64,000 bases of DNA from assembly GCF_051175315.1 (NCBI RefSeq), contig NZ_CP195100.1, forward strand, positions 2,542,001 to 2,606,000. The letters are read 5' to 3'. Under the pieces are notes generated by a model. It saw only the letters and a program-made list of their open reading frames with translations, was not told where the DNA came from and did no database searches. Below, one piece after another: positions 1-9,124 of the stretch; within the stretch, counting starts at the first letter, position 1; each line of letters starts with the position of its first letter. Both the position numbers and the translations under genes were made by a program. This DNA comes from Tundrisphaera sp051175315. GTDB taxonomy: Bacteria > Planctomycetota > Planctomycetia > Isosphaerales > Isosphaeraceae.

Positions 1-385
1 CGTGGGACACCAGGCCGGTGAGCCGCTTGACCTCGTCGTCGAAGTCCGAGCCGATCGGCGCGGCCGGGATGGTCAGCACCGCGACGGTCAGCGCCTTGGC
101 CATCCGGCAGATGGCCTCGAACCGGCGGCGGACCTCCGGGGCCTCGGCGTCGCCGAAGTCGATCCCGAAGGCGGACGGCGTGATGTTCGGCCCCTCGCGG
201 AGCCGGCCCAGGGCGCCTTCCAGGTTGTCGGCGACCTCGGACGGGTGGAGGTGATCCCCCGGCTCGACGATCGCCAGGTCGATCTTGCGGAACTCCAAAT
301 CGGCGATCTGGCGCAGGGCCGCCTTCAGGGGCTTCCGCGAGAAACAAGACGTGTTGCAGGCAACGAACACCCGGACCCCCTCCAT
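1..385 (-). CDS. sugar phosphate isomerase/epimerase-like protein, N-terminal part (cut by window edge)
   Basis: The reverse strand reads from an ATG at 383-385 to the window edge without a stop, giving 128 codons. The product begins MEGVRVFVACNTSCFSRKPL and continues with a pattern of beta strands and helices (DLEFRKIDLAIVEPGDHLHPSEV, then LTVAVLTIPAAPIGSDFDDE). This resembles the TIM-barrel xylose-isomerase-like family of sugar phosphate isomerases/epimerases, which is abundant in planctomycetes. No catalytic metal ligands can be assigned because the C-terminal half is missing. The antisense ORF over the same bases is arginine/glycine-rich and looks like a shadow. The family call is moderate and the substrate unknown. 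Confidence 0.65.
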   Translation of the reverse strand, partial: MEGVRVFVACNTSCFSRKPLKAALRQIADLEFRKIDLAIVEPGDHLHPSEVADNLEGALGRLREGPNITPSAFGIDFGDAEAPEVRRRFEAICRMAKALTVAVLTIPAAPIGSDFDDEVKRLTGLVSH

Positions 386-450
386 CCGTGAAGGACGCGG
401 GACCCGGCCTCGACCTCGGCCGATGAGCCCCCATCCCGACTCGGAGGAGT

Positions 451-3400
451 TTAACGAAGCTGGCGGTTGGGCGGAAGGGCGGAAGCGTTGCCGGTGCGGA
501 TCGGGGCGGGCTGATCGGCCACGATCGCCGGGGGGTCGGGGGCGAGATGCCGGGTCCAGTGCGACCCCGCCTTGCGGGCGAAGTCGGCGTAGCGGCCGTC
601 GCGATAGGCCAGCAGCGCGGCCATCAGGTCGCGGCGGGCGTTCAGCCGTTCGGACTCGGTGGGGGCGTCGCCGGTCACGGACACGTCGTCCACCCAGAGC
701 CGGCCGGGGCCGGCCAGGTCGAACCGGAGGCGGGCCGAGTCGAGGCCCCCGGCCGGCAGCTTCGCGACGTGGAAGGTGGCCTCGGCCCACTCGCCCCGCG
801 CCCTGATCTCGGCCTGGGAGGAGAACGGACGGCCGCCCGCCTGGCCGTCCAGGCGGATCGTGGACCGGGCGTCCGGGCGATCGGCCCGGAGCCAGGCGCG
901 GACGGTGAGGGCGGTGCGCCCGGCCGGCCGGAACGGGGCGCTCTGGGCCGACGCCCCCGCGGCGGACGCGTCGAGGCGGAGGCTGCCCCGGCCCGATCGG
1001 GGGCGATCGCGGTCGATCTCGATGGTCCCGCCGGAGGCCTCCCAGCCCGAGACGACCGGCACCGGGCGCGAGGCGGCCAGCTGCACGGTCTCGGGCTCGA
1101 ACCCGGCGTTGGCCGGCCCCGGGCCGCGCTCCGGCCTGGCGGTCTCCCCCTGGAGCCGGATCAGGCGGGCGGACAGGTCGTCGTACTGGGCCTTGATCCC
1201 GTCCAGGGCGGCGGGGTCGGGGTGGGGGCGGGCCGAGGCGATCCGGACGTCGGGCGAGGCGACGCGGGCCGCAGCGATCCCGAACGGGGGGAGGTCGAGC
1301 ACCAGGCGGGCGCCATTCGGGCCACGCTCGGGCTCCAGCCGGAGGCCCCGCCCGAGGTCGTCCACGATGGCCGTCGCCGGGGCGACCACCTCGGCTTCCA
1401 GGAGGATCGGGTACGGGGTGTCGTTGGCCAGGGCCAGCACCGTGTCCGGGCCCGACTGTAGGGCGCGGGCCACGGCCCCGGAGGCGAGCCGGGGGGCGGG
1501 CTGGCCCGGCGGGGAGTCGGGCAGGGCGGCGAACGGCCGGGCGAACCGGCGGAGCCGATCTTCCTGGCCCGCGGCCGAGGTCGCCGCCACGATCACCCGG
1601 GTGGCGTCCAGGGCGGCCACGGCGTGCCCCATCGCCTCGTCGCCGGCCGATCCCCCGGCCATCGGGATCGCGAACAGGCGCGGGCCGGCCGCCCGGCCCG
1701 CCTCGATCGACTCGACCCCGAGCAACGCCCCGCGCCCCGGCCGGGCCGCGACCGGCTCGTCGAGTTCGGGGCTGGTGGCCAGGTCGTGGGCCAGGTCGTC
1801 GGTGGTCAGGCCCACGGAGCGGAGCACGATCGGGGCCGTTTCGTCGGCCGGCCAGCTCGACAAATCGAAGCCAACCCCGCGCCAGGCCTGGGCCGGGGTG
1901 AGGCCGGCCAGGTCGACCCGCCGCGCCTCGTCGCCGGCCGGGCCGGGCTCCAGCCCGGGGCTCGCCACGGCCAGCACGGCGCCCGGCGCGGATCGGCGTG
2001 CCGCCTCGGCCAGGCCGACATAGAGAGACGCGACTTCCGACGCCCGCCAGGACAGCCAGGGCCGCTGGCCCTTGCCCTCGACGAACCGGGCGCGGGCCTC
2101 GAACCGGCCGGGGTCGCCGGCCGCCCGGCCGGGGATGGTCGCGGCCATCGACCCGTCGAAGGCGGCCCGGGTGAAGCGGGCGAACGAGGCGTCATCCAGC
2201 CCGGCATCGGGGCCGCCCGGCAGCGTGGAGCCCGGCCCGAGCCGGACCAGGACGCCGGCCAGGGCGGGGGTCGCCCGGCGTGCGGCGACCGCCTCGGCCA
2301 CCTTCTTCGCCATGGCCTCGCGGACCCGGGGGTGGAGCGGCTGGTAGGCCAGTCCATCGGGGAGGCCCCGGCGGTCGAGCCGGGCCAGCCCCTCGGCGAC
2401 GGCCTCGGGCGAGTCCGGGGCGGGCAGGCCGGGCAGGGGCCCCTCGAACGCGACATCAACCCAGGCCGTGACGCCCTTGCGGCCGAGCATCCGGAGCAGG
2501 ACGTCGAGCCGGTCGGGGCCGGTCGCGTCCTCGTCCGCCTGGCCGTCCAGGCCGGCCCTCCGGGGGCGATCGGCCAGGCCATCGGGCAGGACCACCGAGG
2601 TGGCCCCGCAGTAGGCCAGGTAGGTCGCCAGGTTCTTGCCCAGGGCCAGCGGGTCGGCGCGACCGGTCGCGACCCCGGACAGGCCGCCGAAGCGGTCGAG
2701 GTCGCGGGGGCCGGCCAGGTGCAGGCCCAGGGATCGGGCGGCGTCCCGGGGAACGGGGGTCGTCGGGGAGAAGTCGGGCAACTCTTCGAGGGCCACCGAG
2801 CCCAGCATGACCGGCGACCGGGGGTCCCGGTTGACCAGGACCAGGATCGGGGCGGGGTCGTCGGGCCAGACCGGCCAGGAGAACGAGGCGGGCGGGTCTC
2901 CCTCGTGGGCCGGGGGGGCCGAGGCGCAGGCATCCAGCACCACCCGGACGCGTTCCCCGGGCCCGCCCGGGCCGGCCAGCAGGGCCACCCCCAGGGCGGC
3001 CGGCCGCCCGGCCGAGACCGACAGGTTCAGCCGGTGGGGCCGGTCGGGGTGCGGGACGCGGAGCGGGATCGCCGTCCAGGCCATCCCGGAGGCGTCGGCC
3101 GCCGCCAGGGTGGCGGGCTCGGCCCCGCCCCGGTTGATCCAGCCCCGGACCCGGTCGCGGAACGCCGGCTCGATCAGGGCCGCCTCGGGCACCGCCCACC
3201 CCGGGCGGCCCCCGGTCCCGGCCATGGCCCGGCCTGTCACCGAGAGGCGATGCCCCCAGGATCGGCCCAGGTCGATCGCGTCGACCTCCACCCCCGCGCC
3301 GTCGGTCCGGGAGGGGGGCGGCGGGGTCGTCACCCGGTTCGGCGGGCCCAGGACGGCCAGCGTCGTCCGCCGGACGGCCGTGCTCGCCGCCTCCCGGGCC

Positions 3401-4239
3401 CTGCGCCGGCGCACCAGCCGGCCGATCCGGGTGTCGGCCGGCCCGGCCAGCGGCTCCCACGAGGCCCGGATCTCCAGGGAGTAGGACCCCTCGGCGGGGG
3501 GGGCGGCCAGGCTCAGGGTCTTGGTTCGGTCGGTCGCCGGGGCGGCCGGGGCGTTCGGGGAGACGACCTCCTGCCAGTCCTGCCTCCACACCGGGTCGCC
3601 GCCGTGGATGGGGCGGAGTTCCGCCGAGGCGCGGACCGCGACGTCGCCGGGCTCCAGGGTCCGGATGTCGAAGCCGACCCGGACCGGCACCGTCGCTCCC
3701 GGGGTCGTCGTGCCGTCGGCGGCCCCGGGGCCGAGTTCGACCCGGATGGAATCCCAGGCCGGGCGCTCGGCCCCGACCTCGACCCCCGCGCCGGCGGCGA
3801 TCCGCTGCGGGCCTTCGAGCAGCGAGGGCAGGGGGATGCGGGCCTCCTGCCCGGCGACGCGGACGGACAGGCTCGCGCCGGGGGGGGCCTCGACCCGGGC
3901 CCGGATGCGGCCCCGGGCGACGGGCCCGATCTCCCAGGAATCGCCGGCCAGGGGGCGCGGCCGTGGGGCCTCGGCGGAGGTGGCGGTCGCCTCCACGACC
4001 CGGCCGCCGGCCACCGATAGCTCGGCGTCGGCCGGCCGTGGCCCCGGGGCGGCAGGGGCCGACCAGTCGACCTCGACGGTGATCCGGCAGGGGGGCTCGC
4101 CGGCCTGGGGGGCCGGGGGGAGGTCCCGCCCCGGGGCCGGGCCCGGCCCGGTGATCGCTGCCAGCGCCAGCGCCCCGAACAGGGTCGCCGCCCGGCCGAT
4201 CGAGTGGAAGTCGCGCCGTCCTGTGCGCATGCGAATCAT
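451..4239 (-). CDS. large secreted protein of unknown function, C-terminal carbohydrate-binding-like domain
   Basis: A 1262-residue protein. The N-terminus is basic and followed by a hydrophobic stretch (about residues 15-30, ATLFGALALAAITG), so it is probably exported by a Sec-type signal. I do not recognise a catalytic family. The middle (about 500-900) has a barrel-like alternation reminiscent of family-10-like glycosyl hydrolases. Residues about 1060-1190 look like a beta-sandwich carbohydrate-binding module (GWEASGGTIEIDRDRPRSGR, later FDLAGPGRLWVDDVSVTGD). That would fit polysaccharide binding outside the cytoplasm. A second ATG three codons in (4230) is an alternative start. It stands alone between a minus-strand neighbour and a divergent plus-strand gene. 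Coding status is strong; function is inference only. Confidence 0.75.
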   Translation of the reverse strand: MIRMRTGRRDFHSIGRAATLFGALALAAITGPGPAPGRDLPPAPQAGEPPCRITVEVDWSAPAAPGPRPADAELSVAGGRVVEATATSAEAPRPRPLAGDSWEIGPVARGRIRARVEAPPGASLSVRVAGQEARIPLPSLLEGPQRIAAGAGVEVGAERPAWDSIRVELGPGAADGTTTPGATVPVRVGFDIRTLEPGDVAVRASAELRPIHGGDPVWRQDWQEVVSPNAPAAPATDRTKTLSLAAPPAEGSYSLEIRASWEPLAGPADTRIGRLVRRRRAREAASTAVRRTTLAVLGPPNRVTTPPPPSRTDGAGVEVDAIDLGRSWGHRLSVTGRAMAGTGGRPGWAVPEAALIEPAFRDRVRGWINRGGAEPATLAAADASGMAWTAIPLRVPHPDRPHRLNLSVSAGRPAALGVALLAGPGGPGERVRVVLDACASAPPAHEGDPPASFSWPVWPDDPAPILVLVNRDPRSPVMLGSVALEELPDFSPTTPVPRDAARSLGLHLAGPRDLDRFGGLSGVATGRADPLALGKNLATYLAYCGATSVVLPDGLADRPRRAGLDGQADEDATGPDRLDVLLRMLGRKGVTAWVDVAFEGPLPGLPAPDSPEAVAEGLARLDRRGLPDGLAYQPLHPRVREAMAKKVAEAVAARRATPALAGVLVRLGPGSTLPGGPDAGLDDASFARFTRAAFDGSMAATIPGRAAGDPGRFEARARFVEGKGQRPWLSWRASEVASLYVGLAEAARRSAPGAVLAVASPGLEPGPAGDEARRVDLAGLTPAQAWRGVGFDLSSWPADETAPIVLRSVGLTTDDLAHDLATSPELDEPVAARPGRGALLGVESIEAGRAAGPRLFAIPMAGGSAGDEAMGHAVAALDATRVIVAATSAAGQEDRLRRFARPFAALPDSPPGQPAPRLASGAVARALQSGPDTVLALANDTPYPILLEAEVVAPATAIVDDLGRGLRLEPERGPNGARLVLDLPPFGIAAARVASPDVRIASARPHPDPAALDGIKAQYDDLSARLIRLQGETARPERGPGPANAGFEPETVQLAASRPVPVVSGWEASGGTIEIDRDRPRSGRGSLRLDASAAGASAQSAPFRPAGRTALTVRAWLRADRPDARSTIRLDGQAGGRPFSSQAEIRARGEWAEATFHVAKLPAGGLDSARLRFDLAGPGRLWVDDVSVTGDAPTESERLNARRDLMAALLAYRDGRYADFARKAGSHWTRHLAPDPPAIVADQPAPIRTGNASALPPNRQLR

Positions 4240-4456
4240 CGCGTCTCCGGGTGACCGCGTCGCGTCGCCCCCCCCTCCGCGTCCATGCGGGTCGGGGGCT
4301 CGTCGGCGGCCCCAGTCATCTGGGCTGCCATCCTGCGGGGATTGAATCCCTCATCGGAAGCGGCCCCGCCGCGACTTGAGACGAATCTCGGGGACTTGCG
4401 GAAAGTTCCGAGCGCGTCGGTCGCGAGGGGGCTCGGCCCATCGGACGCTTTCCATC

Positions 4457-4481
4457 TTGCCGATTTCCGGGAAATCCGCAA
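4457..4481. promoter_or_regulatory. 25-bp near-perfect palindrome, candidate operator
   Basis: Two 12-base arms pair at 11 of 12 positions around one central base; the arms are TTGCCGATTTCC and GGAAATCCGCAA. It lies in the 442-bp divergent gap between the large secreted protein (start 4239) and the YiiX-type gene (start 4682), about 30 bp upstream of a TATAAT box. A related half-site (TTGCGGA) occurs near 4394. Position and symmetry suggest a dimeric repressor/activator site. No regulator is identified. The rest of the 4240-4681 gap shows no credible gene. Confidence 0.45.
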
Positions 4482-4510
4482 GAACAGGTGTGTTGGGCGG
4501 ATTCGGGGGG

Positions 4511-4516
4511 TATAAT
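4511..4516 (+). promoter_or_regulatory. TATAAT -10 box upstream of the YiiX-type gene
   Basis: A perfect TATAAT sits in otherwise very GC-rich intergenic DNA, 165 bp before the ATG at 4682. No convincing -35 hexamer lies at 16-18 bp spacing, so an activator binding the adjacent palindrome (4457-4481) could be needed. This is inference from position. Confidence 0.4.
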
Positions 4517-4681
4517 AGTTTGCCCCGAAGATTCCGCGCATGCCCATCGAGGAGGGGCCGTCCCGGCCTCGACGGTGGGCTCTCGCCTCGGACGACGATC
4601 GTCCGGGGCCCACGGGCCGTCCCCGGGCCACCCGATGGCCCCCTCTCCCCGGACGCCCTCCCCTGATCCAAGGATTTCCCC

Positions 4682-5569
4682 ATGAGGGTTCTGTTCTGGC
4701 TCTTGCTGGCGATCAACGGTGGCGGCAGCGGTCATGACGGCCTGGAGGCGACCGACCGGCTCATCCCTCCGGGCTGGCAGGGGAACCCCTGGGGGCCCGC
4801 CGCCAACCTCGCCCGCAAGGAAGGCCGCCTGCCGACGATCTCCGACACCCCGCTGATGACCCAGTGGGACCAGTGGGGCCGCAAGGTCCTGAAGGAAGGG
4901 GATATCGTCTTCCGCCGCGGCGACGCGCGGATCCTCGGCGGCTGGTTCCCGTTCAGCCGGTTCATCGCTAACATCAGCGGCAGCCAGTATTCGCACGTCG
5001 GCACCGTCGCCATCGAGGATGGCGAGCCCTATGTCTACGACACCACCAAGGCCAGCGTCCGCCGCCAGCCGTTCAAGGTGTGGGTCCTGGACAACACCGG
5101 ACCGTTCGGGGTCAAGCGGCTCAAGCCCGAGCATCGCGGCAAGATCCCCAAGGTCATGGAATATCTCCACCAGGTCTACGAGCAGCAGGTGCCGTTCGAC
5201 TACGAGCTGTCGCTCGACGACCGCGCCCTGTACTGCGTGGAGATGGCCGAGAAGGCGTTCCGCCACGCCGGGCTGAAGCTGTCCGAGCCGGTCATCCTGG
5301 CCAACATGGAGAACATCAACCAGTTCCCCATCTGCGTGTTCGGGTTCACGTCGCTGACCAACCTGACGCTGGACATGGCCGTGTACTTCCCCGGCAACGA
5401 GCGGCACGGGATCTGGGGCTCGCCGTTGCTGGAGCAGGTCTACCCGCCGGCCCCGACGGCGGCGCGGCCCGCCCCGCCGTCGGCGAAGCCCGCCGCGCCG
5501 GCCGCCAGCTCGGTCGCACGGCGATCGGCGGCCCCCTCGGCGGCCGCGCCGAGCCCGCCCCGCGAATAG
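4682..5569 (+). CDS. YiiX/YebB-like permuted papain-fold (NlpC/P60-related) protein
   Basis: A 295-residue protein with an apparent signal peptide (MRVLFWLLLAINGGGSG). The core carries the circularly permuted NlpC/P60 pattern typical of the YiiX group. The order is GDIVFRRGD, then a catalytic histidine in QYSHVG (H105), then a catalytic cysteine in LYCVEM (C185). Members are cysteine hydrolases acting on amide or acyl bonds, often peptidoglycan- or lipid-related. The last about 45 residues are an Ala/Pro-rich tail of low complexity. It is followed after 52 bp by a plus-strand alpha/beta hydrolase gene. The ATG at 4682 was chosen because it directly precedes the signal sequence. Substrate is not determinable. 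Confidence 0.85.
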   Translation: MRVLFWLLLAINGGGSGHDGLEATDRLIPPGWQGNPWGPAANLARKEGRLPTISDTPLMTQWDQWGRKVLKEGDIVFRRGDARILGGWFPFSRFIANISGSQYSHVGTVAIEDGEPYVYDTTKASVRRQPFKVWVLDNTGPFGVKRLKPEHRGKIPKVMEYLHQVYEQQVPFDYELSLDDRALYCVEMAEKAFRHAGLKLSEPVILANMENINQFPICVFGFTSLTNLTLDMAVYFPGNERHGIWGSPLLEQVYPPAPTAARPAPPSAKPAAPAASSVARRSAAPSAAAPSPPRE

Positions 5570-5621
5570 AATCATCCGATCGAACGCCCCCTCTGAATCT
5601 TCACTAGGCAAGGATGCCGCC

Positions 5622-6761
5622 ATGGACCGACCCAGCCTCCCCAGGAATCGCGGGCGCCGACCCCGGATGGTCGCCGCCCTGGCCACGGCCTTCGCCCTCA
5701 TGGGCACGGGCCAGTCGTCGCGGGGTGCCGAGCCCGCCATCCTGGCGCCGGCGGCGGAGGTCCAAAGCTACCCCCACAAGGCGGTCCGCCGCACCGTGAT
5801 GGGCGAGGGGCCGCGATCCTACTGGCTGTTCGAGCCCGCCGAGCCCGCCCCCGAGAAGGCGCCCGTGGTGGTCTTCAACCACGGCTGGTTCGCGGTCAAT
5901 CCCGGCGTCTATGGCGCCTGGATCGAGCACCTGGCCCGGTCGGGCAAGATCGTGATCGCCCCGCGCTACCAGCGCGACTGGTCGACCCCGCCCAAACACT
6001 TTTTGCCCAACGCCCTGATCGCGGTCCGGGATGCGCTGGACGTCCTCTCGACCTCGCCGTCGCACGTCCGGCCCGACCGACATCGGTTCGCGATCATCGG
6101 CCACTCGGCGGGCGGGAACCTCGCGGCCCAGATGGCCGCCGTCTCCGACGAGGCCGACCTGCCCCGCCCCAAGGCGGTGATCGCGGTCCTCCCGGGCGAG
6201 GTCCTGCCGTCGCGCCACCCCGACCTGGCCCGGATCCACGAGTCGACCCTGCTGGTCGTGCTCGCGGCGCAGCAGGACGTGGTCGTCGGCGACGAGAAGG
6301 CGCGGGAGATCTTCGCCGCCACCACGGCGATCCCCAAGGAGCGGAAGAAGTTCGTCCTGTACCGGACCGATCTCCGGGGCTATCCCCACTTCCGCGCCGA
6401 TCATGCCGCCCCCACGGCGGCCCGGACGGAATACGACACGGGGGACGGCCTGCTGAACGGGACCCAGATGGCCACGGCCGAGCTGAATGCCCTGGACCGC
6501 GCCGGGTTCTGGAGGATCGCCGACCTCACCATCGACGCCGCCTTCGCCGGCCGGACGCTCGACGAGGCGACCGACCAGGGGAACCTGTTCCGCCAGCTCG
6601 GCTACTGGAGCGACGGCCGCCCGGTGCTCCCCCCGATCGTGGGGGATGACCTGGCCCTGATCCCCCGCGTGATGGTCCCCAACGGCCTCAAGCTCATCTC
6701 CTGGCCCCGCCGCACGGTCGATACCGCCGTGGTCAAGGCCGAGGGAGTCGAGCGCCGCTGA
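5622..6761 (+). CDS. secreted alpha/beta hydrolase
   Basis: A 379-residue protein starting with a basic N-region and hydrophobic segment (MVAALATAFALMGTG), so probably exported. The hydrolase signature is clear: VVVFNHGW supplies the oxyanion-hole strand, and the nucleophile elbow GHSAGG places the catalytic serine at residue 162. A later DHAAPTAA segment may hold the catalytic histidine. The family covers esterases and lipases (chlorophyllase/dienelactone-hydrolase-like); substrate is unknown. The 3' end is followed by a 185-bp gap before rpmG. Confidence 0.82.
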   Translation: MDRPSLPRNRGRRPRMVAALATAFALMGTGQSSRGAEPAILAPAAEVQSYPHKAVRRTVMGEGPRSYWLFEPAEPAPEKAPVVVFNHGWFAVNPGVYGAWIEHLARSGKIVIAPRYQRDWSTPPKHFLPNALIAVRDALDVLSTSPSHVRPDRHRFAIIGHSAGGNLAAQMAAVSDEADLPRPKAVIAVLPGEVLPSRHPDLARIHESTLLVVLAAQQDVVVGDEKAREIFAATTAIPKERKKFVLYRTDLRGYPHFRADHAAPTAARTEYDTGDGLLNGTQMATAELNALDRAGFWRIADLTIDAAFAGRTLDEATDQGNLFRQLGYWSDGRPVLPPIVGDDLALIPRVMVPNGLKLISWPRRTVDTAVVKAEGVERR

Positions 6762-6946
6762 GCGATCGGCCCGGCGATCGGGGAACCTGCGCCACTCGGG
6801 CGGCACTGATCGGGTGAGGGCCGGACGGCCCGAGGGCCCTGGCGTGGCATGGCGACCACCCGGCCGTTTCCCCGATGCAACATGGGTCCGTGCCCGAACC
6901 GGCCGCATGCCGGGCCGGGCCGTCGCGCACCCGCCGAGGCACCCCG

Positions 6947-7123
6947 ATGGCCAAATCCCAGGGCCGCGAATACGTCTGGCTCCAGTGCACCGAGACCGGC
7001 GACCTGAACTATCGCGTCTCGGTCAACACCCGGGGCGGCATCCCCGAATCGTTGAGCGTCGGGCTCCGGAAGTATTGCCCCCGGCTCCGCCGCCACACCG
7101 CGCACAAGATCAAGCGGAAGTGA
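6947..7123 (+). CDS. rpmG: 50S ribosomal protein L33 (bL33), partly degenerate zinc ribbon
   Basis: A 58-residue basic protein that binds 23S rRNA in the large subunit. It matches L33 throughout: REYVWLQCTETGDLNYRVSV, then LRKYCPRLRRHTAHKIKRK. The zinc-binding form of L33 has two CxxC pairs. Here only the first cysteine of each pair remains (C14 and C44), with Thr and Leu in the second positions, so zinc binding is probably lost. The in-frame ATG at 6875 would add 24 non-conserved residues; 6947 gives the family length. The next gene, 59 bp on, is a COG0523 GTPase, a family repeatedly linked to zinc supply and ribosomal-protein paralogues. Confidence 0.93.
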   Translation: MAKSQGREYVWLQCTETGDLNYRVSVNTRGGIPESLSVGLRKYCPRLRRHTAHKIKRK

Positions 7124-7182
7124 TCGTTGCGGCCCGGCCGCCGCGTCGCGTCGTCGCATCAATCACCAGCGAGATCGCACCC

Positions 7183-8421
7183 ATGAGCCTGCTCCCCGTG
7201 ACCGTCCTGTCCGGCTTCCTCGGCGCCGGCAAGACGACCTTGCTCAACCACGTGCTACACAACCGCCAGGGCCTGCGGGTGGCGGTGATCGTCAACGACA
7301 TGAGCGAGGTCAACGTCGATGCTCGCCTGATCCGCGACGGCGGCGCGGCGTTGCGGCGGACCGACGAGACGCTGGTCGAGATGACCAACGGCTGCATCTG
7401 CTGCACGCTGCGGGAGGACCTGCTGGTGGAGATCGCGGCGCTGGCGAAGGAGGGCCGGTTCGACTACCTCCTGATCGAGTCGTCGGGCATCTCCGAGCCC
7501 CTGCCGGTGGCCGAGACGTTCACCTTCGAGGACGAGGACGGCCACGCCCTGTCGGAAGTCGCCCGGCTGGACACGATGGTCACGGTGGTCGATGCGGCGT
7601 CGTTCCTCCGCGAGTACCTCGACGCCGACGACCTCCAGGAACGCGGGATCGCCGCCGGCGCCGAGGATGACCGCACCGTGGTCGACCTCCTGATCGAGCA
7701 GGTCGAGTTCTGCGACGTCCTGGTCCTCAACAAGGTCGACCGCGTCGAGCCCGAGGAACTGGATCGGCTGGAGCAGATCCTCGGCCGGCTCAACCTCGGT
7801 GCCGAGATCATCCGGTCCGAGTTCGGCCGGGTCCACCCGTCGCGCCTCCTGGCCACCGGCCGGTTCGACCTCGAACGGGCGGCTCAGGCCCCGGGGTGGC
7901 TGAAAGAACTTCGCGGCGAGCATGTCCCGGAGTCCGAGGAATACGGCATCGGCAGTTTGGTCTTCCGGGATCGCCGGCCGTTCCACCCCGAACGCTTCTA
8001 CCGATTCCTGGGCGACTTCTGGCCCGGCCTGCTCCGTGCCAAGGGATCGTTCTGGCTCGCGACCCGCCCGGATCACATGGGGATGCTCTCCCTGGCCGGG
8101 GGCTCCTTGCGCACCGAGCCGGTGGGCACCTGGCTGGCCGCGACCCCGAAGGTGGAATGGCCCGACGACCCCGAACTGGTCCAGGAAACGCTGGACGGCT
8201 GGGACGACCGATTCGGCGACCGCCAGCAAGAGCTGGCCTGCATCGGCCTGGAACTCGACCGCGACGCCCTGGCCGCCGCGCTCCGATCCTGTCTGCTGAC
8301 CGAGGACGAGTTGGCCCTCGGCAGGGACGCCTGGGCCGGCTTGCCCGATCCCTTCTCCGGCTGGGATGCGGCGGCCGAGGCCGAGGACGCCGCTCGGATC
8401 GGCGCCGATGCGTCGATTTGA
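7183..8421 (+). CDS. COG0523 (CobW/P47K) GTPase, putative metal chaperone
   Basis: A 412-residue G3E-family GTPase. Walker A is GFLGAGKT (residues 11-18). The metal-binding CxCC motif of the family is present as NGCICCTL (C71, C73, C74), followed by SSGISEP and the guanine-specificity motif NKVD (183-186). The C-terminal half is the CobW_C-type domain (from about residue 250). Family members deliver zinc, cobalt or other metals to target proteins, and many are induced by zinc starvation. The long ORF extends upstream to 6814 through the rpmG region; the ATG at 7183 begins exactly at the conserved N-terminus. Adjacency to L33 favours a zinc role, which is inference. Confidence 0.92.
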   Translation: MSLLPVTVLSGFLGAGKTTLLNHVLHNRQGLRVAVIVNDMSEVNVDARLIRDGGAALRRTDETLVEMTNGCICCTLREDLLVEIAALAKEGRFDYLLIESSGISEPLPVAETFTFEDEDGHALSEVARLDTMVTVVDAASFLREYLDADDLQERGIAAGAEDDRTVVDLLIEQVEFCDVLVLNKVDRVEPEELDRLEQILGRLNLGAEIIRSEFGRVHPSRLLATGRFDLERAAQAPGWLKELRGEHVPESEEYGIGSLVFRDRRPFHPERFYRFLGDFWPGLLRAKGSFWLATRPDHMGMLSLAGGSLRTEPVGTWLAATPKVEWPDDPELVQETLDGWDDRFGDRQQELACIGLELDRDALAAALRSCLLTEDELALGRDAWAGLPDPFSGWDAAAEAEDAARIGADASI

Positions 8422-8539
8422 AGGGTCGACATGAATCCCCCTCGTGATGACAATGGCGGCCGATGATGGATCGATCGCGGCCCCGGCGCCTCGGCCGGCC
8501 GATCCGTCGCAGCCCGCCTCCATCCCCGGGGTCCCGACG

Positions 8540-9115
8540 ATGCCGTCCCACGATCGGACCTTCCTGTTGATCCTGTCCATCGCCGTGCCCCTTGGGCTGA
8601 TCGCCACCGGCTCGCGGCGATCGCGATGGCTTTCGACCGGCCCGTTCGTGGCAGGCGGGGAGGACTTCGTCCTGGCCAGGTCGAGCCGGATGGCCCGGGT
8701 CCTGATGCTCGGGTCGTCATCGCGGTTCGTCCTGGCCGATCGCCGGGAGAAGGCGATTTTGATCCGGTCGCGAACCTTCTGGTGCGTCCGACGGTCCAGG
8801 AGGATACCGTTCGGCCAGGTGCGGCAGGTCCTCTACGACCTCACCGACCTGAATCCTCATACGGCCCTGGGCCTGTGCGGCGATAGTGTCGAATCGTTCA
8901 CGGTGGGGCTTCGGCTGGTCGATGATGAGGTTGTACGCCTGTTCCGCTTCGTCGGCGATGGGACGTACCGGCAGGGTTGGGACCTGCCCCGATGGCTGGC
9001 CTGGGCCACCTTCCTGGAACGCTTGCTGGATGTGAGCGGCACCCAGGAGGAGGACTCGAAGGACTTCTTGGGCCGGCTGGCCCGGTTGCTCCAGGTCGAG
9101 ATCGCCCGATTCTGA
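8540..9115 (+). CDS. conserved hypothetical membrane-anchored protein
   Basis: About 191 residues from the ATG at 8540. An ATG at 8444 would add 32 Pro/Ala-rich residues. The N-terminus has one hydrophobic segment (FLLILSIAVPLGLIATG) followed by a soluble region with a PH-like strand pattern (FVLADRREKAILIRSRTFW, then SFTVGLRLVDDEVVRLFRFV). I do not recognise the family. It sits between the GTPase and the MATE gene on the same strand, 9 bp before the latter, so co-transcription with the MATE gene is likely. Confidence 0.65.
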   Translation: MPSHDRTFLLILSIAVPLGLIATGSRRSRWLSTGPFVAGGEDFVLARSSRMARVLMLGSSSRFVLADRREKAILIRSRTFWCVRRSRRIPFGQVRQVLYDLTDLNPHTALGLCGDSVESFTVGLRLVDDEVVRLFRFVGDGTYRQGWDLPRWLAWATFLERLLDVSGTQEEDSKDFLGRLARLLQVEIARF

Positions 9116-9124
9116 CCCCCCAGG

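Noticed and set aside
1624..4020. 798-residue plus-strand ORF
   Set aside because: Antisense to the large secreted protein, which has a signal peptide and domain-like structure.
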